Shown: in pieces, positions 10,515-18,839 of the stretch
How the letters are laid out: each line of letters begins with the position of its first letter
Position numbering within the stretch: the first letter of the stretch is position 1
Source of the DNA: Streptomyces rubellomurinus
GTDB taxonomy: Bacteria; Actinomycetota; Actinomycetes; Streptomycetales; Streptomycetaceae
Length of the DNA: 30,721 bases
Assembly: GCF_000961885.1 (NCBI RefSeq)
Contig: NZ_JZKH01000090.1
Coordinates: forward strand, 1-30,721
Reading direction: 5' to 3'
Notes under the pieces: model-generated
The model's input: the letters and a program-made list of their open reading frames with translations, nothing else
Databases searched by the model: none
Told to the model about the DNA's origin: nothing
Made by a program: the position numbers and the translations under genes

Positions 10515-10928
10515 ATGACTGCAGACACCACCGCCCAGCGGCCGCCCGAGGGCCGCTACGGCCGCAGCGGCGACGGCGAGTCGGACCGCCGCCTGAAGGT
10601 GGTCGGCGCGGTGTGCGGCGTCCTGGCGCTGGGCCTGATCGCCTGGCTGGGCGGCTCCTACCTGCTGCGCGAGTCGAAGATCAACGGTTCGGTGCCGACC
10701 TTCCAGGTGGTCTCCGACTCCGAGGTGCGACTGCACCTGAGCGTGCGCAAGAGCGACGGGACGGCCGGCACCTGCACGGTCCGCTCCCAGGGGGACGACC
10801 ACGGCGTGGTCGGCGTGGCGGACTTCCCCGTCCCGGCGGACGGCTCCGGCTACGAGGCCGACGTCGTCCTGCGCACCACCGCCCGCGGCACCACCGCCGA
10901 ACTGCTGCACTGCACGCCCGCCGGCTGA
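10515..10928 (+). CDS. DUF4307-type membrane-anchored protein
   Basis: 137 residues. A charged N-terminal tail of about 30 residues precedes one hydrophobic segment (VVGAVCGVLALGLIAWLGGSYLL, about 31-53). An extracytoplasmic domain follows with two cysteines, one in the GTCTV segment and one near the C-terminus (LLHCTPAG), which could form a disulfide. Length, layout and position between mca and greA match the DUF4307 family of actinobacteria, whose function is unknown. The ATG at 10515 has GGAG at 10507-10510 and AGGAGAGG just upstream. It is divergent from mca and its promoter region overlaps that of mca. Confidence 0.82.
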   Translation: MTADTTAQRPPEGRYGRSGDGESDRRLKVVGAVCGVLALGLIAWLGGSYLLRESKINGSVPTFQVVSDSEVRLHLSVRKSDGTAGTCTVRSQGDDHGVVGVADFPVPADGSGYEADVVLRTTARGTTAELLHCTPAG

Positions 10929-11242
10929 CCCGCCCCGGGCGGGCGCCACGCGCGGGTGTCGGGGGCTCGGTGCATACTCGGCGGGAGGAGCGGGCATCCG
11001 TAGGAAGTCCCACCCCGCGACCCCGTACCGGCCGTTCCCGTACACCGTGGCGCAACGCCGCCGTCAACGGCGCGCCAACGGCCCTCCCGCTTGTCGGCAG
11101 GACTTGTTAGGCTCGTGGTTTCGCCCCTTCCGCACCGGATGGTACGGGAGCGGGCGTTGCTTTGTAGTTGAGACCGAAATCACCGACAACCCTGCTGACG
11201 ACTCACACCCTCAGCACCGCCCCGCACCTACGAGGAGCACCC
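10929..11242 (+). other. Intergenic region before greA
   Basis: 314 nt without a gene I can support. It contains the candidate greA -10 box at 11108-11113 and an untranslated leader of about 120 nt. A short frame at 11047-11259 lacks a ribosome binding site and runs into greA. Confidence 0.6.
11108..11113 (+). promoter_or_regulatory. -10 box TAGGCT of greA
   Basis: TAGGCT is the same hexamer seen before five other units in this window. The nearest TTG-type -35 (TTGTCG, 11091-11096) is only 11 nt away, so the -35 element is unclear. Transcription from here would give a leader of about 120 nt. Confidence 0.4.
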
Positions 11243-11743
11243 GTGACCCAGACCAGTGAGAACGTGACCTGGCTCACTCAGGCCGGCTACGACCAGCTCA
11301 AGGCCGAGCTGGACCATCTGACCGGGCCCTGGCGCATCGAGATCGCCGAGAAGATCGAGGCGGCGCGCGAGGAGGGCGACCTCAAGGAGAACGCCGGCTA
11401 CCACGCCGCCAAGGAGGAGCAGGGCAAGACCGAGCTGCGCATCCGCCAGCTGACCCAGCTGCTGGAGCGCGCCAAGGTCGGCGAGGCCCCGGCCGACTCG
11501 GGCGTGGTCGCCCCGGGCATGGTCGTCACGGTCGCCTTCGACGGCGACGAGGACGACCTGATGGAGTTCCTGCTCGCCTCCCGCGAGGTCGCCGGCTCCG
11601 ACACCCTCGACGTCTACTCGCCGCAGTCGCCGCTGGGCCGCGCGATCGACGGCAAGAAGATCGGCGACGAGGCCACCTACGAGCTGCCGAACGGCAAGCC
11701 GGCCATGGTGAAGATCGTCAAGGTCGTGCCGCACGCCGGCTGA
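11243..11743 (+). CDS. greA: Transcription elongation factor GreA
   Basis: 166 residues. The N-terminal coiled coil (about 10-85) enters the secondary channel of RNA polymerase and triggers cleavage of backtracked RNA. Its tip carries the signature EEGDLKENAGYHAAKEEQ, with the acidic Asp and Glu that help coordinate the catalytic metal. The C-terminal half is the FKBP-like domain ending in the YELPNGKPAMVKIVKV segment. The family is about 158 residues, so the length is normal. I chose GTG at 11243 because GAGGAG (11232-11237) lies 5 nt upstream and the coiled coil starts shortly after; the open frame reaching back to 11168 adds nothing conserved. It is transcribed alone and ends at a strong hairpin. 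Confidence 0.96.
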   Translation: MTQTSENVTWLTQAGYDQLKAELDHLTGPWRIEIAEKIEAAREEGDLKENAGYHAAKEEQGKTELRIRQLTQLLERAKVGEAPADSGVVAPGMVVTVAFDGDEDDLMEFLLASREVAGSDTLDVYSPQSPLGRAIDGKKIGDEATYELPNGKPAMVKIVKVVPHAG

Positions 11744-11764
11744 CCCACCCGCGCACCGCGCCGG

Positions 11765-11807
11765 AGGGCGGCGGCCCGGAGTCCCACGGACTCCGGGCCG
11801 CCGCCCT
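11765..11807. terminator. Near-perfect 20-bp hairpin terminator between greA and the ABC exporter
   Basis: Arms 11765-11784 and 11788-11807 are complementary with a 3-nt loop (CAC). The flanking genes converge, so it can stop both greA and the ABC permease mRNA. Confidence 0.8.
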
Positions 11808-11816
11808 TCGGCGTGC

Positions 11817-12677
11817 TCAGCCCGCGGCGGAGCGGTACTTGCGCACCGACAGCCAGGAGAACACCGCCGTGATCACCACGGACCACAGCACCGACACCAG
11901 CGCCGCGTGCTGCATCGGCCAGGCGCTGTCCACCGGCCCGACCTGGTTGCCGAAGAGGTCCCGGCAGGCCTGGACGGTCGCGCTGAACGGGTTCCAGTAG
12001 GCGACGCCCTGCAGCCAGCCCGGCATCGAGGTGACCGGCACGAAGGCGTTCGACACGAAGGTCAGCGGGAACAGCCAGATCAGCCCGGCCGAGGTGGCCG
12101 CCTCCGGGCTGCGCACCGACAGGCCGATCAGCGCGCCGATCCAGGAGAAGGCGTAGCCGAGCAGGAGCAGCAGCCCGAAGGCGCCGAGCGCCTTGAGCAC
12201 CCCGTCGTGGATCCGCCAGCCGACCAGCAGCGCGACCAGCCCCAGCACGACCAGGGTGAACGCGGTCTGGCACAGGTCGGCCAGGGTGCGCCCGGCCAGC
12301 ACCGCCGAGCGGGCCATCGGCAGCGAGCGGAAGCGGTCCACCAGGCCCTTGGTCATGTCCTCCGCGATGCCGGCCGAGGCGCCGGCGACGGCGAAGGTGA
12401 CGGTCTGGGCGAAGATGCCGGCCATCAGGAACTGGATGTACGTGTGGGAGCTGGAGTTCGCCCCGGGGATCTTGATCGCCCCGCCCATCACGTACGAGAA
12501 CAGCAGCACGAACATGACGGGCTGCATCAGCCCGAAGACGACGATCTCGGGGATGCGCGTCATCCGGCGCAGGTTGCGCTTGGCGACCACCCAGGAGTCG
12601 TGCAGCGTGGCGGCCGGGCCCCGGCGCCGGGCGGGCATCGCCGCGCCGATGGCGTGTTCGGTGGCGGTGGTGGTCAT
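11817..12677 (-). CDS. ABC-2 type transporter permease, DrrB-like
   Basis: 286 residues. After a cytosolic N-terminus of about 45 residues come six hydrophobic segments, in the order expected for the ABC-2 permease family: about 46-66, 85-107, 130-155, 165-190, 195-215 and 255-275. The conserved ABC-2 patch is seen in GIAEDMTKGLVDRFRSLPMAR and the loop FVPVTSMPGWLQGVAYWNP. Closest in style to daunorubicin-resistance DrrB exporters. Only 1 nt separates its ATG from the stop of the ATPase gene, so the pair is one transcription and translation unit. The substrate is unknown. A role in exporting an antibiotic or lipid is an inference from the family. Confidence 0.92.
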   Translation of the reverse strand: MTTTATEHAIGAAMPARRRGPAATLHDSWVVAKRNLRRMTRIPEIVVFGLMQPVMFVLLFSYVMGGAIKIPGANSSSHTYIQFLMAGIFAQTVTFAVAGASAGIAEDMTKGLVDRFRSLPMARSAVLAGRTLADLCQTAFTLVVLGLVALLVGWRIHDGVLKALGAFGLLLLLGYAFSWIGALIGLSVRSPEAATSAGLIWLFPLTFVSNAFVPVTSMPGWLQGVAYWNPFSATVQACRDLFGNQVGPVDSAWPMQHAALVSVLWSVVITAVFSWLSVRKYRSAAG

Positions 12678-12678
12678 C

Positions 12679-13698
12679 TCACTGCCCCTTCCCGGCCGCG
12701 ACGGCCTGCTGTTCCTCCGGGCCCCGGACGTCGGCCTCCGCGCCGTTCTCCTCGGCCGTCTCCGCGACGTGCCCGGTGAGGGTGAGGAAGACGTCGTCCA
12801 GCGTCGGGCGGCGCAGCCCGATGTCGTCGATCTCCACCCCGCGCCCGTCCAGTTCGCGGATGGCGTCGGCGAGCACCCGGGCGCCGCCGCTGACCGGCAC
12901 GGTGATCTTCCGGGTGTTGCGCTCCACGGTCGGCTCGCCGAGCGCGTACCGGGACAGCGCCGCGACGGCGTCGGCGATCTCGCCGGGCTCGTGCACGACG
13001 AGCTCGATCCGCTCGCCGCCGATCTGCGCCTTGAGCTGGTCGGCGGTGCCGCGGGCGATCACCCGGCCGTGGTCGACCACGGCGATGTCGTGGGCGAGCC
13101 GGTCGGCCTCCTCCAGGTACTGGGTGGTGAGCAGCAGCGTGGTGCCCTGCTCGACCAGGGTCTCGATGACCTCCCAGAGCGCGAGCCGGTTGCGCGGGTC
13201 GAGCCCGGTGGTCGGCTCGTCCAGGAACATCACCGGCGGCCGGACGACCAGCGCGGCGGCGAGGTCCAGGCGGCGTCGCATGCCGCCGGAGTACGTCTTG
13301 GCGGTGCGGTTCTTGGCCTCGGTGAGGTTGAACCACTCCAGCAGCTCCAGCGCCCGGGCCTTCGCGGCGCGGGCGCTCATCTGGTACAGCTCGCCGACCA
13401 TGGTCAGGTTCTCGAAGCCGGTGAGGTACTCGTCGACCGCCGCGTACTGGCCGGAGAGGCCGATCAGGCTGCGCACCCGGTCGGGGTGCTCGAGGACGTC
13501 GACCCCGGCGACGACCGCGCGGCCGGAGTCGGGGCGGAGCAGGGTGGTGAGGACGCGGACGGTGGTGGTCTTCCCGGCGCCGTTCGGCCCGAGCAGCCCG
13601 AGCACCGTGCCCTCGGGGACGTCCAGGCTGACGCCGTCCAGGGCGCGTACGTCGCCGAAGGTCTTCACCAGGTTCTCGGCTTGGATGGCTGGCGCCAT
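12679..13698 (-). CDS. ABC transporter ATP-binding protein, DrrA-like
   Basis: 339 residues from ATG 13698 (an in-frame ATG at 13710 adds four). Walker A GPNGAGKTT, the ABC signature YSGGMRRRLD, Walker B VMFLDEPTTGLDP and the switch His in LLLTTQYLEEADRL are all present. The long C-terminal extension (about 230-339) with RPTLDDVFLTLTGH is typical of the DrrA subfamily, where it contacts the permease. I prefer 13698 because the sequence then begins MAPAIQAENLVKTFG like its relatives and AGG-CAGG precedes it. Upstream lies a promoter with an embedded palindromic operator, but no regulator gene is adjacent. Confidence 0.94.
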   Translation of the reverse strand: MAPAIQAENLVKTFGDVRALDGVSLDVPEGTVLGLLGPNGAGKTTTVRVLTTLLRPDSGRAVVAGVDVLEHPDRVRSLIGLSGQYAAVDEYLTGFENLTMVGELYQMSARAAKARALELLEWFNLTEAKNRTAKTYSGGMRRRLDLAAALVVRPPVMFLDEPTTGLDPRNRLALWEVIETLVEQGTTLLLTTQYLEEADRLAHDIAVVDHGRVIARGTADQLKAQIGGERIELVVHEPGEIADAVAALSRYALGEPTVERNTRKITVPVSGGARVLADAIRELDGRGVEIDDIGLRRPTLDDVFLTLTGHVAETAEENGAEADVRGPEEQQAVAAGKGQ

Positions 13699-13795
13699 GA
13701 CCTGCCTCATCTCATCGGACTAATCGTGCGATCTGTCCCACTCTGCCCCGTTTCCGGGCGCGCGGGCGACTCGGTTCTCGCCCACCGAACACAGA

Positions 13796-13840
13796 ACGCG
13801 ATGCATCGTGAGTCTGGCGACTCGCGATACATCGCGTCAA
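13796..13840 (-). promoter_or_regulatory. Promoter and double palindromic operator of the DrrAB-like exporter
   Basis: On the minus strand TTGACG (13840-13835) is followed after 18 nt by CAGACT (13816-13811), a plausible -35/-10 pair. The spacer contains the palindrome CGCGATgtATCGCG (13824-13837). A second copy, with CGATGCATCG as perfect core, lies just downstream of the -10 (13797-13810). Together they form a 19-bp inverted repeat (13796-13814 / 13819-13837, 17 of 19 matching, 4-nt gap). A repressor bound here would block RNA polymerase. TetR or PadR proteins usually control such exporters, but none is encoded nearby. Confidence 0.6.
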
Positions 13841-13907
13841 GGGAATTCCGGCGGAACGCTCGGATCCGGTCGGCGGCCGGTCGGCGGGCGGCCGGTCGGC
13901 GGCCGGT

Positions 13908-15119
13908 TCAGTCGGAGACGACGTACCCCGCGTCCCTCAACTCCCCGACCACCAGCGCGCAGTGCTCCGGCCCCTTGGTCTCCAGGTGCAGGTCCACCTC
14001 GACCTCGGTCAGCCCCAGCCGCGGGTCGATCCGCACGTGGGCGACGTCCAGCACGTTGGCGTCCACCCTGGTCAGCACGCCCAGCAGGTCCGCCAGCGAG
14101 CCCGGCTTGTCCGCCAGCCGCACCCGCAGCGACAGGTAGCGCCCGGCCGCCGCCAGCCCGTGCCGCAGCACCCGCTGCATCAGCTGCGGGTCGATGTTGC
14201 CGCCGGACAGCACCGCGACCACCGGGCCCTCGAAGGACTCCGGCCCCTCCAGGAGCGCCGCGATCGGCGCCGCTCCGGCCGGCTCGACGACCAGCTTCAG
14301 CCGCTCCAGACCGAGCAGCAGGGCCCGCGACAGCGCGTCCTCGGAGACGGTGCGGATGCCGTCCGCCAGGGTGTTGACCACCTCGAACGGGATGTCCCCG
14401 GGCCGCCCGACCATGATCCCGTCCGCCATCGTGGCGAACCGCTCCAGCGACACCGGCCGCCCGGCCGCCAGCGAGGGCGGGTACGCGGCCGCGCCCGCCG
14501 CCTGCACCCCGACCACCCGGACGTCCGGCCGCAGCGGCTTGACCGCCGCGGCGATCCCGGCCAGCAGTCCGCCGCCGCCCACGCCGACCAGGATCGTGCG
14601 CACCTCGGGGCACTGCTCCAGGATCTCCAGGCCCACCGTCGCCTGGCCGGTGACCACGTCCCAGTGGTCGAAGGGGTGGATGAACACCGCGCCGGTCGCC
14701 TCCGCGTACCGCTGCGCGGCCTGCAGCGCCTCGTCCACGGTCGCCCCGTGCAGCCGCACCTCGGCGCCGTAGTCCCGGGTGGCGGCGACCTTCGGCAGCG
14801 GCGCCGCGAGCGGCATGAACACCGTCGAGCGGACCCCGAGCAGCGCGGCCGCCAGCGCCACGCCCTGGGCGTGGTTCCCGGCGCTCGCCGCCACCACCCC
14901 GGCGGCCCGCTGCACCGGGGAGAGCCCGGCGATCCGCACGTACGCCCCGCGCAGTTTGAACGAGCCGGTGCGCTGCAGGTTCTCGCACTTCAAGTGGACC
15001 GGCGCGCCGACCAGCCCGGACAGGTACCGGCTGCCCTCCATCGGGGTCACCCGGGCGACCCCCGCGAGCATCTTCTGGGCCCCGCGGACGTCGTCGAGGG
15101 TGATCGGCCAGGTGTGCAT
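13908..15119 (-). CDS. ilvA: Threonine ammonia-lyase (threonine dehydratase)
   Basis: 403 residues. A PLP enzyme of fold type II that turns threonine into 2-oxobutyrate and ammonia, the first step to isoleucine. The PLP lysine is in GSFKLRGA (about residue 54), the substrate loop is SAGNHAQG and the phosphate-binding loop is GVGGGGLLAG. A single short ACT-like domain (about 325-403, LRVRLADKPGSLADLL) follows. This architecture is the compact actinobacterial form rather than the long E. coli IlvA with two regulatory repeats, so feedback control may be different. A -10 box TAGGCT ends 6 nt before the ATG, predicting a leaderless mRNA. It is divergent from the MarR gene. Confidence 0.95.
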   Translation of the reverse strand: MHTWPITLDDVRGAQKMLAGVARVTPMEGSRYLSGLVGAPVHLKCENLQRTGSFKLRGAYVRIAGLSPVQRAAGVVAASAGNHAQGVALAAALLGVRSTVFMPLAAPLPKVAATRDYGAEVRLHGATVDEALQAAQRYAEATGAVFIHPFDHWDVVTGQATVGLEILEQCPEVRTILVGVGGGGLLAGIAAAVKPLRPDVRVVGVQAAGAAAYPPSLAAGRPVSLERFATMADGIMVGRPGDIPFEVVNTLADGIRTVSEDALSRALLLGLERLKLVVEPAGAAPIAALLEGPESFEGPVVAVLSGGNIDPQLMQRVLRHGLAAAGRYLSLRVRLADKPGSLADLLGVLTRVDANVLDVAHVRIDPRLGLTEVEVDLHLETKGPEHCALVVGELRDAGYVVSD

Positions 15120-15125
15120 GGCGTC

Positions 15126-15131
15126 AGCCTA
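15126..15131 (-). promoter_or_regulatory. -10 box TAGGCT, leaderless promoter of ilvA
   Basis: TAGGCT on the minus strand is separated from the ATG at 15119 by 6 nt, so transcription should begin at or next to the start codon. There is no Shine-Dalgarno sequence in between. No clear -35 box. Confidence 0.55.
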
Positions 15132-15241
15132 GAGCGGCGGAGGAGTGCGATCCGGGACGCCGGGCCTGTTCCCGGGCCCGCCCGGCCCGCGTACGCTGCT
15201 GCTCCTGAGCCTCCCTCACCGCACACCGATCGTGAGCCGCG

Positions 15242-15730
15242 ATGACGACCACCTCGCCCCAGGCCACCGACCGAACCGACCCCCTGCACACCCAACTCCA
15301 GTACCAGCTGGCGGTGTTCTCCCGCCGGATGGAGCAGGTCCGGACGTCCGGCGGCGGCGGGACCCTGGACCGGGCCGCCTACCTGCTGCTCGACCGCCTG
15401 GAGCGGCACGGGCCGGCGAACGTCAAGGCGCTGGCCGACGCCCTCGGCGTGGACTCCTCGACGGTGACCAGGCAGGTCGCCCCGCTGGTCGCGGCCGGGC
15501 TGGTCGGCCGGGTGCAGGACCCGGCCGACCGCCGCGCGGTACGGCTCGCACTGACCCCGGTCGGCTCCGGCCGGCTGGCCGAAGTCCGCGACGGCCGGGC
15601 CGAGTTGACCCGCCGCCTGACGGCCGGCTGGCCGCCCGAGGAGCAGCGCGCGTTCTGCACCCTGCTGGCCCGCTTCAACCTCGCGATGGAGTCGTACTCG
15701 GCGGACCAGCAGGGGCAGCAACAGGCCTAG
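15242..15730 (+). CDS. MarR family transcriptional regulator
   Basis: 162 residues with a winged helix-turn-helix. The recognition helix region is VKALADALGVDSSTVTRQVAPLVAAGLV (about 61-88) and the wing is VQDPADRRAVRLALTPVG. Flanking helices give the dimer interface. The ligand is unknown. It is divergent from ilvA. A -10-like TACGCT lies at 15192-15197, and an inverted pair CTCAC-N12-GTGAG (15215-15236) between this and the start could be an autoregulatory operator. The Shine-Dalgarno sequence is weak. Its stop codon overlaps that of the convergent metB: the four bases CTAG at 15727-15730 serve as stop codons for both. Confidence 0.9.
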   Translation: MTTTSPQATDRTDPLHTQLQYQLAVFSRRMEQVRTSGGGGTLDRAAYLLLDRLERHGPANVKALADALGVDSSTVTRQVAPLVAAGLVGRVQDPADRRAVRLALTPVGSGRLAEVRDGRAELTRRLTAGWPPEEQRAFCTLLARFNLAMESYSADQQGQQQA

Positions 15731-16881
15731 CCCAGGGCCTGGGTGAGGTCGGCCAGCAGGTCGTCGATCGACTCGATGCCGACCGAGACGCGCACCAGGT
15801 CGGCCGGCACCTCCAGCGGCGAGCCGGCCGCCGAGGCGTGGGTCATCCGGCCCGGGTGCTCGATCAGCGACTCGACGCCGCCCAGCGACTCACCGAGGGT
15901 GAACAGCCGCGCGCGGTTGCACACCTCGACGGCCGCCTCCTCGCCGCCGGCGACCCGGAACGACACCATGCCGCCGAAGGCCTTCATCTGCTTGGCGGCG
16001 ATGTCGTGGCCGGGGTGCTCGGGCAGGCCCGGGTAGAGCACCTGGCTCACCTTGGGGTGGCCGGTCAGCAGCTCGGCGACCTTCTCCGCGTTGGAGCTGT
16101 GCCGGTCCATCCGGACACCGAGGGTCTTGATGCCGCGCATGACCAGCCAGGCGTCGAACGGCCCGGAGACGGCGCCCATCGCGTTCTGGTGGTACGCGAC
16201 CTCCTCGCCGAGGCCCGCCTCGGCGAGCACCAGCGCACCGCCGACCACGTCCGAGTGGCCGCCCATGTACTTGGTGGTGGAGTGCACGACCGCGTCCGCG
16301 CCGAGCGAGATCGGCTGCTGCAGGTACGGGCTGGCGAAGGTGTTGTCGACCACCAGCAGCGCGCCGGCGCCGTGCGCGACCTCGGCGAGGCCGGCCAGGT
16401 CGGTGATGCCCAGCAGCGGGTTGGACGGGGTCTCCACCCACACCGCGCGGGTGGTGGGGCGCAGCGCGGCACGGACGTCGTCCAGGTTCTGGGTGTTGGC
16501 GACGGAGAACTCGACGCCCCAGCGGGTCAGCACCTTGGCGAACAGCCGGAAGGTGCCGCCGTAGGCGTCGTTGGGGATCACGATGTGGTCGCCCGGCTTG
16601 AGGATGGTGCGCAGCAGGGTGTCCTCGGCGGCCAGGCCGGAGGCGAAGGCGAGGCCGCGGGCGCCGCCCTCCAGCGCGGCGAGGCACTCCTCCAGCGCGG
16701 TACGGGTCGGGTTGGCGCTACGGCTGTACTCGTAGCCGCCCCGCAGGCCGCCCACCCCGTCCTGCTTGTAGGTGGACACCTGGTAGATCGGCGTGACGAC
16801 GGCCCCGGTCTGGGGGTCTGCTTCCTGACCCGCGTGGATGGCGAGGGTCTCGAAGCCCTGGGGAAGCTGGTGCTCGGTCAT
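15727..16881 (-). CDS. metB: Cystathionine gamma-synthase / gamma-lyase family protein
   Basis: 384 residues. A PLP enzyme of the Cys/Met metabolism family, fold type I. The PLP lysine is in HSTTKYMGGHSD (about residue 208). YEYSRSANPTR, GDHIVIPNDAYGGTFRLF and the C-terminal ESLIEHPGRMTHAS motifs are all present. Sequence alone does not separate cystathionine gamma-synthase (forward, to methionine) from gamma-lyase (reverse, to cysteine plus 2-oxobutyrate); actinomycete members often do both. Since cystathionine beta-synthase is encoded about 7 kb away, reverse transsulfuration is plausible. A -10 box TAGGCT ends 7 nt before the ATG, again predicting a leaderless mRNA. Confidence 0.94.
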   Translation of the reverse strand: MTEHQLPQGFETLAIHAGQEADPQTGAVVTPIYQVSTYKQDGVGGLRGGYEYSRSANPTRTALEECLAALEGGARGLAFASGLAAEDTLLRTILKPGDHIVIPNDAYGGTFRLFAKVLTRWGVEFSVANTQNLDDVRAALRPTTRAVWVETPSNPLLGITDLAGLAEVAHGAGALLVVDNTFASPYLQQPISLGADAVVHSTTKYMGGHSDVVGGALVLAEAGLGEEVAYHQNAMGAVSGPFDAWLVMRGIKTLGVRMDRHSSNAEKVAELLTGHPKVSQVLYPGLPEHPGHDIAAKQMKAFGGMVSFRVAGGEEAAVEVCNRARLFTLGESLGGVESLIEHPGRMTHASAAGSPLEVPADLVRVSVGIESIDDLLADLTQALG

Positions 16882-16888
16882 GGCTCCG

Positions 16889-16894
16889 AGCCTA
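16889..16894 (-). promoter_or_regulatory. -10 box TAGGCT, leaderless promoter of metB
   Basis: TAGGCT is 7 nt from the ATG at 16881. GGAG touches the start region but is too near to act as a normal ribosome binding site if transcription starts at the ATG. Confidence 0.5.
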
Positions 16895-16940
16895 AGCCTT
16901 GAACGCCCGTGCGCTCGCTGGAACGGCCGAGTCGGATCCC

Positions 16941-16972
16941 CGGTGCGCCCGCCCCCGGCGCACCGCTACCAT
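16941..16972 (+). promoter_or_regulatory. Inverted repeat and -10 box before the M48 peptidase gene
   Basis: A perfect 9-bp inverted repeat (16941-16949 / 16957-16965, 7-nt gap) ends 1 nt before TACCAT (16967-16972), a -10-like box. A protein bound to the repeat would cover the -35 and spacer. Start of translation is about 70 nt further. Confidence 0.35.
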
Positions 16973-17050
16973 CTCCCCCTGCCGCACACCTGTTCACCAG
17001 GCAACAACCGCGCGCCGCCCTGCCGTCGCGCCCCGGGGAGGATCGACCGC

Positions 17051-18706
17051 ATGGGCGCGCCCCAGCGTTCCACCGGCCTGAGCACGTCCGGGCGGGCCGC
17101 CACGGCCGTCGCCCTGCTGGCCGGCTTCTACCTGCTCGCCCTCGGCATCATCGGGGGCCTGCTCGCCATCGACGTCTCGCTGTACCAGGCCTCGGACCAC
17201 ATGCGCCCGGCGCTGGTCAAGATCTGGGCGCTGAGCGCCGCGATCGCCTACCCGGTGCTCCGGGTGGTCTTCCTGACCCGCCGTCGCACGGACGACGGCG
17301 AGCAGCCCGGCGTGCCGCTCACCCGCGAGCGCCAGCCCGCCCTGTGGGCCCTGGTGGACCGGATCGCCGAGCGGACGGGCGTGCGCGGGCCGGCCGAGAT
17401 CCGGCTCGTGCCCGAGGTCAACGCGGGCGTCCGGGAGGAGACCAGGATGCTCGGGCTGGTCCCCGGCCCGCGCCACCTGGTCATCGGCGCCCCGCTGCTG
17501 ATCGGCCTCACCGAGGGCGAGCTGGAGTCCGTCCTGGCCCACGAGTTCGGCCACTACAGCAACCGGGACGTGAAGCTGGCCGCGGTCACCGTCGCCGGCC
17601 GCCGCGCCGTCCTGCACACCATCGGCGGGCTGCACCGGCGCGCCGACCAGCACAAGGCCGAGGAGGCCGCCAAGCTCGCCGCCAAGGCCGAGAAGCGGCT
17701 GGCCAAGGGCCGCAAGCCGTCCCCGGCGGAGGCCACCGGCGGCGTCGACCGGGCCCTCGCCAAGCTCTTCACCCTCTACGCCAAGCTCTACTTCCGGGTC
17801 TCCGAGGCGGTCGGCCGCCGCCAGGAGTACGCCGCCGACCGGGTCGCCGCCCAGCTGGCGGGCCGGGACGCCACCGCCTCGGCGCTGCGCCGGCTGCCGG
17901 TGCTGGACTCCGCCCAGGGCTTCTACCTCAGCCGCTACGCCACCATCGGCTGGGACGCCGGTCTGCTCCCGCCGCCCGGCCAGGTCTACGGCGGCCTGCT
18001 GCACCTGCTGAGCGACCCGGAGCGGCGCAAGGAGCTCGCCGAGTTCGCGCTCGAACCGCCCGCCGAGCAGCCCGACCCGTACGACTCGCACCCGCCGATC
18101 GACCGCCGGATCGCCGCGATCGAGGCGCTGCCCGACGACGGGCGCGGCCCCGGTGCCGCCGGCCCCGCGCTGGCGCTGCTGCACGACGCCGAGCGGGTGC
18201 TGGCCGAGCTGGAGGTCGCCTCGCTGGTCCCCGAGGCGGCCGGCAAGCAGCGGCTCGCGTGGCCCGAGCTGGTCCGCGCGGCGATGCTGGCGCACGCCCG
18301 CGAAGCGGCCGCCCCGGCGTACGCGGCGCTGACCGCGCTCGGCCTGCCGGCCGGCGTGCACGGCCTGCTCGCCGCGGTCGACGCCGGGCGGGCGTGGGAG
18401 TTCACCGACCGGCTGCCGAAGAGCGAGCAGGCCGCCGCGGCCACCGGCCGGGCCGCCCGCGAGTTCGCCCGCCCGGTGCTGCGCGAGGAGCTGGCGCACG
18501 CCGCCCTGGTCGCGCTGGCCGAGGCCGGCCTGGCCGGCTGGGAGCTCTCCTGGTCCGGGCCGGCCGAACTCCGGCTGCCGGACGGCTTCGAGGACTCCTT
18601 CGACGCGGCCCTCGACGCCGCCTGCCGCGACGAGGCGGACACCGCGCCGCTGCGCGCGCTGCTCACCGCGGCCGGCCTCCCCACGCCCGCCGCCGCGACG
18701 GCCTGA
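17051..18706 (+). CDS. M48 family membrane zinc metallopeptidase
   Basis: 551 residues. Two membrane segments near the N-terminus (about 18-40 and 55-75) precede the catalytic domain. HEFGH (about 167-171) supplies two zinc ligands and the catalytic Glu; EYAAD (about 261-265) supplies the third ligand, as in HtpX/Ste24-type peptidases. The HPPIDRRIAAIEAL segment ends the peptidase domain. About 170 further residues are Ala- and Leu-rich helices without recognisable motif, making it longer than HtpX (about 290). A role in membrane protein quality control is inferred. I chose ATG 17051 because GGGGAGG (17035-17041) lies 9 nt before it. Confidence 0.9.
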   Translation: MGAPQRSTGLSTSGRAATAVALLAGFYLLALGIIGGLLAIDVSLYQASDHMRPALVKIWALSAAIAYPVLRVVFLTRRRTDDGEQPGVPLTRERQPALWALVDRIAERTGVRGPAEIRLVPEVNAGVREETRMLGLVPGPRHLVIGAPLLIGLTEGELESVLAHEFGHYSNRDVKLAAVTVAGRRAVLHTIGGLHRRADQHKAEEAAKLAAKAEKRLAKGRKPSPAEATGGVDRALAKLFTLYAKLYFRVSEAVGRRQEYAADRVAAQLAGRDATASALRRLPVLDSAQGFYLSRYATIGWDAGLLPPPGQVYGGLLHLLSDPERRKELAEFALEPPAEQPDPYDSHPPIDRRIAAIEALPDDGRGPGAAGPALALLHDAERVLAELEVASLVPEAAGKQRLAWPELVRAAMLAHAREAAAPAYAALTALGLPAGVHGLLAAVDAGRAWEFTDRLPKSEQAAAATGRAAREFARPVLREELAHAALVALAEAGLAGWELSWSGPAELRLPDGFEDSFDAALDAACRDEADTAPLRALLTAAGLPTPAAATA

Positions 18707-18839
18707 CCCGAGCGCCCTCGTGGGCCGGGCCCCGCCCGCCACCTGCGAGGACTCCCCGGATACCGTGCCGCTGCGCACGCCGCCCTCCGGCCCGTCCGCC
18801 CCCACGACGTCCCCACGTCCTCCCCCGGAAGGTTCCCCC

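Noticed and set aside
10971..11259. Small plus-strand frames before greA, one of them preceded by GGGAGGAG
   Set aside because: The strong Shine-Dalgarno-like sequence has no ATG, GTG or TTG at the right distance; the frames are Arg-rich and run into greA.
13796..13837. Inverted repeat as a plain ilvA terminator
   Set aside because: No T-tract follows on the minus strand, the palindromic units are AT-containing and regularly placed over a TTGACG promoter, so an operator explains them better.
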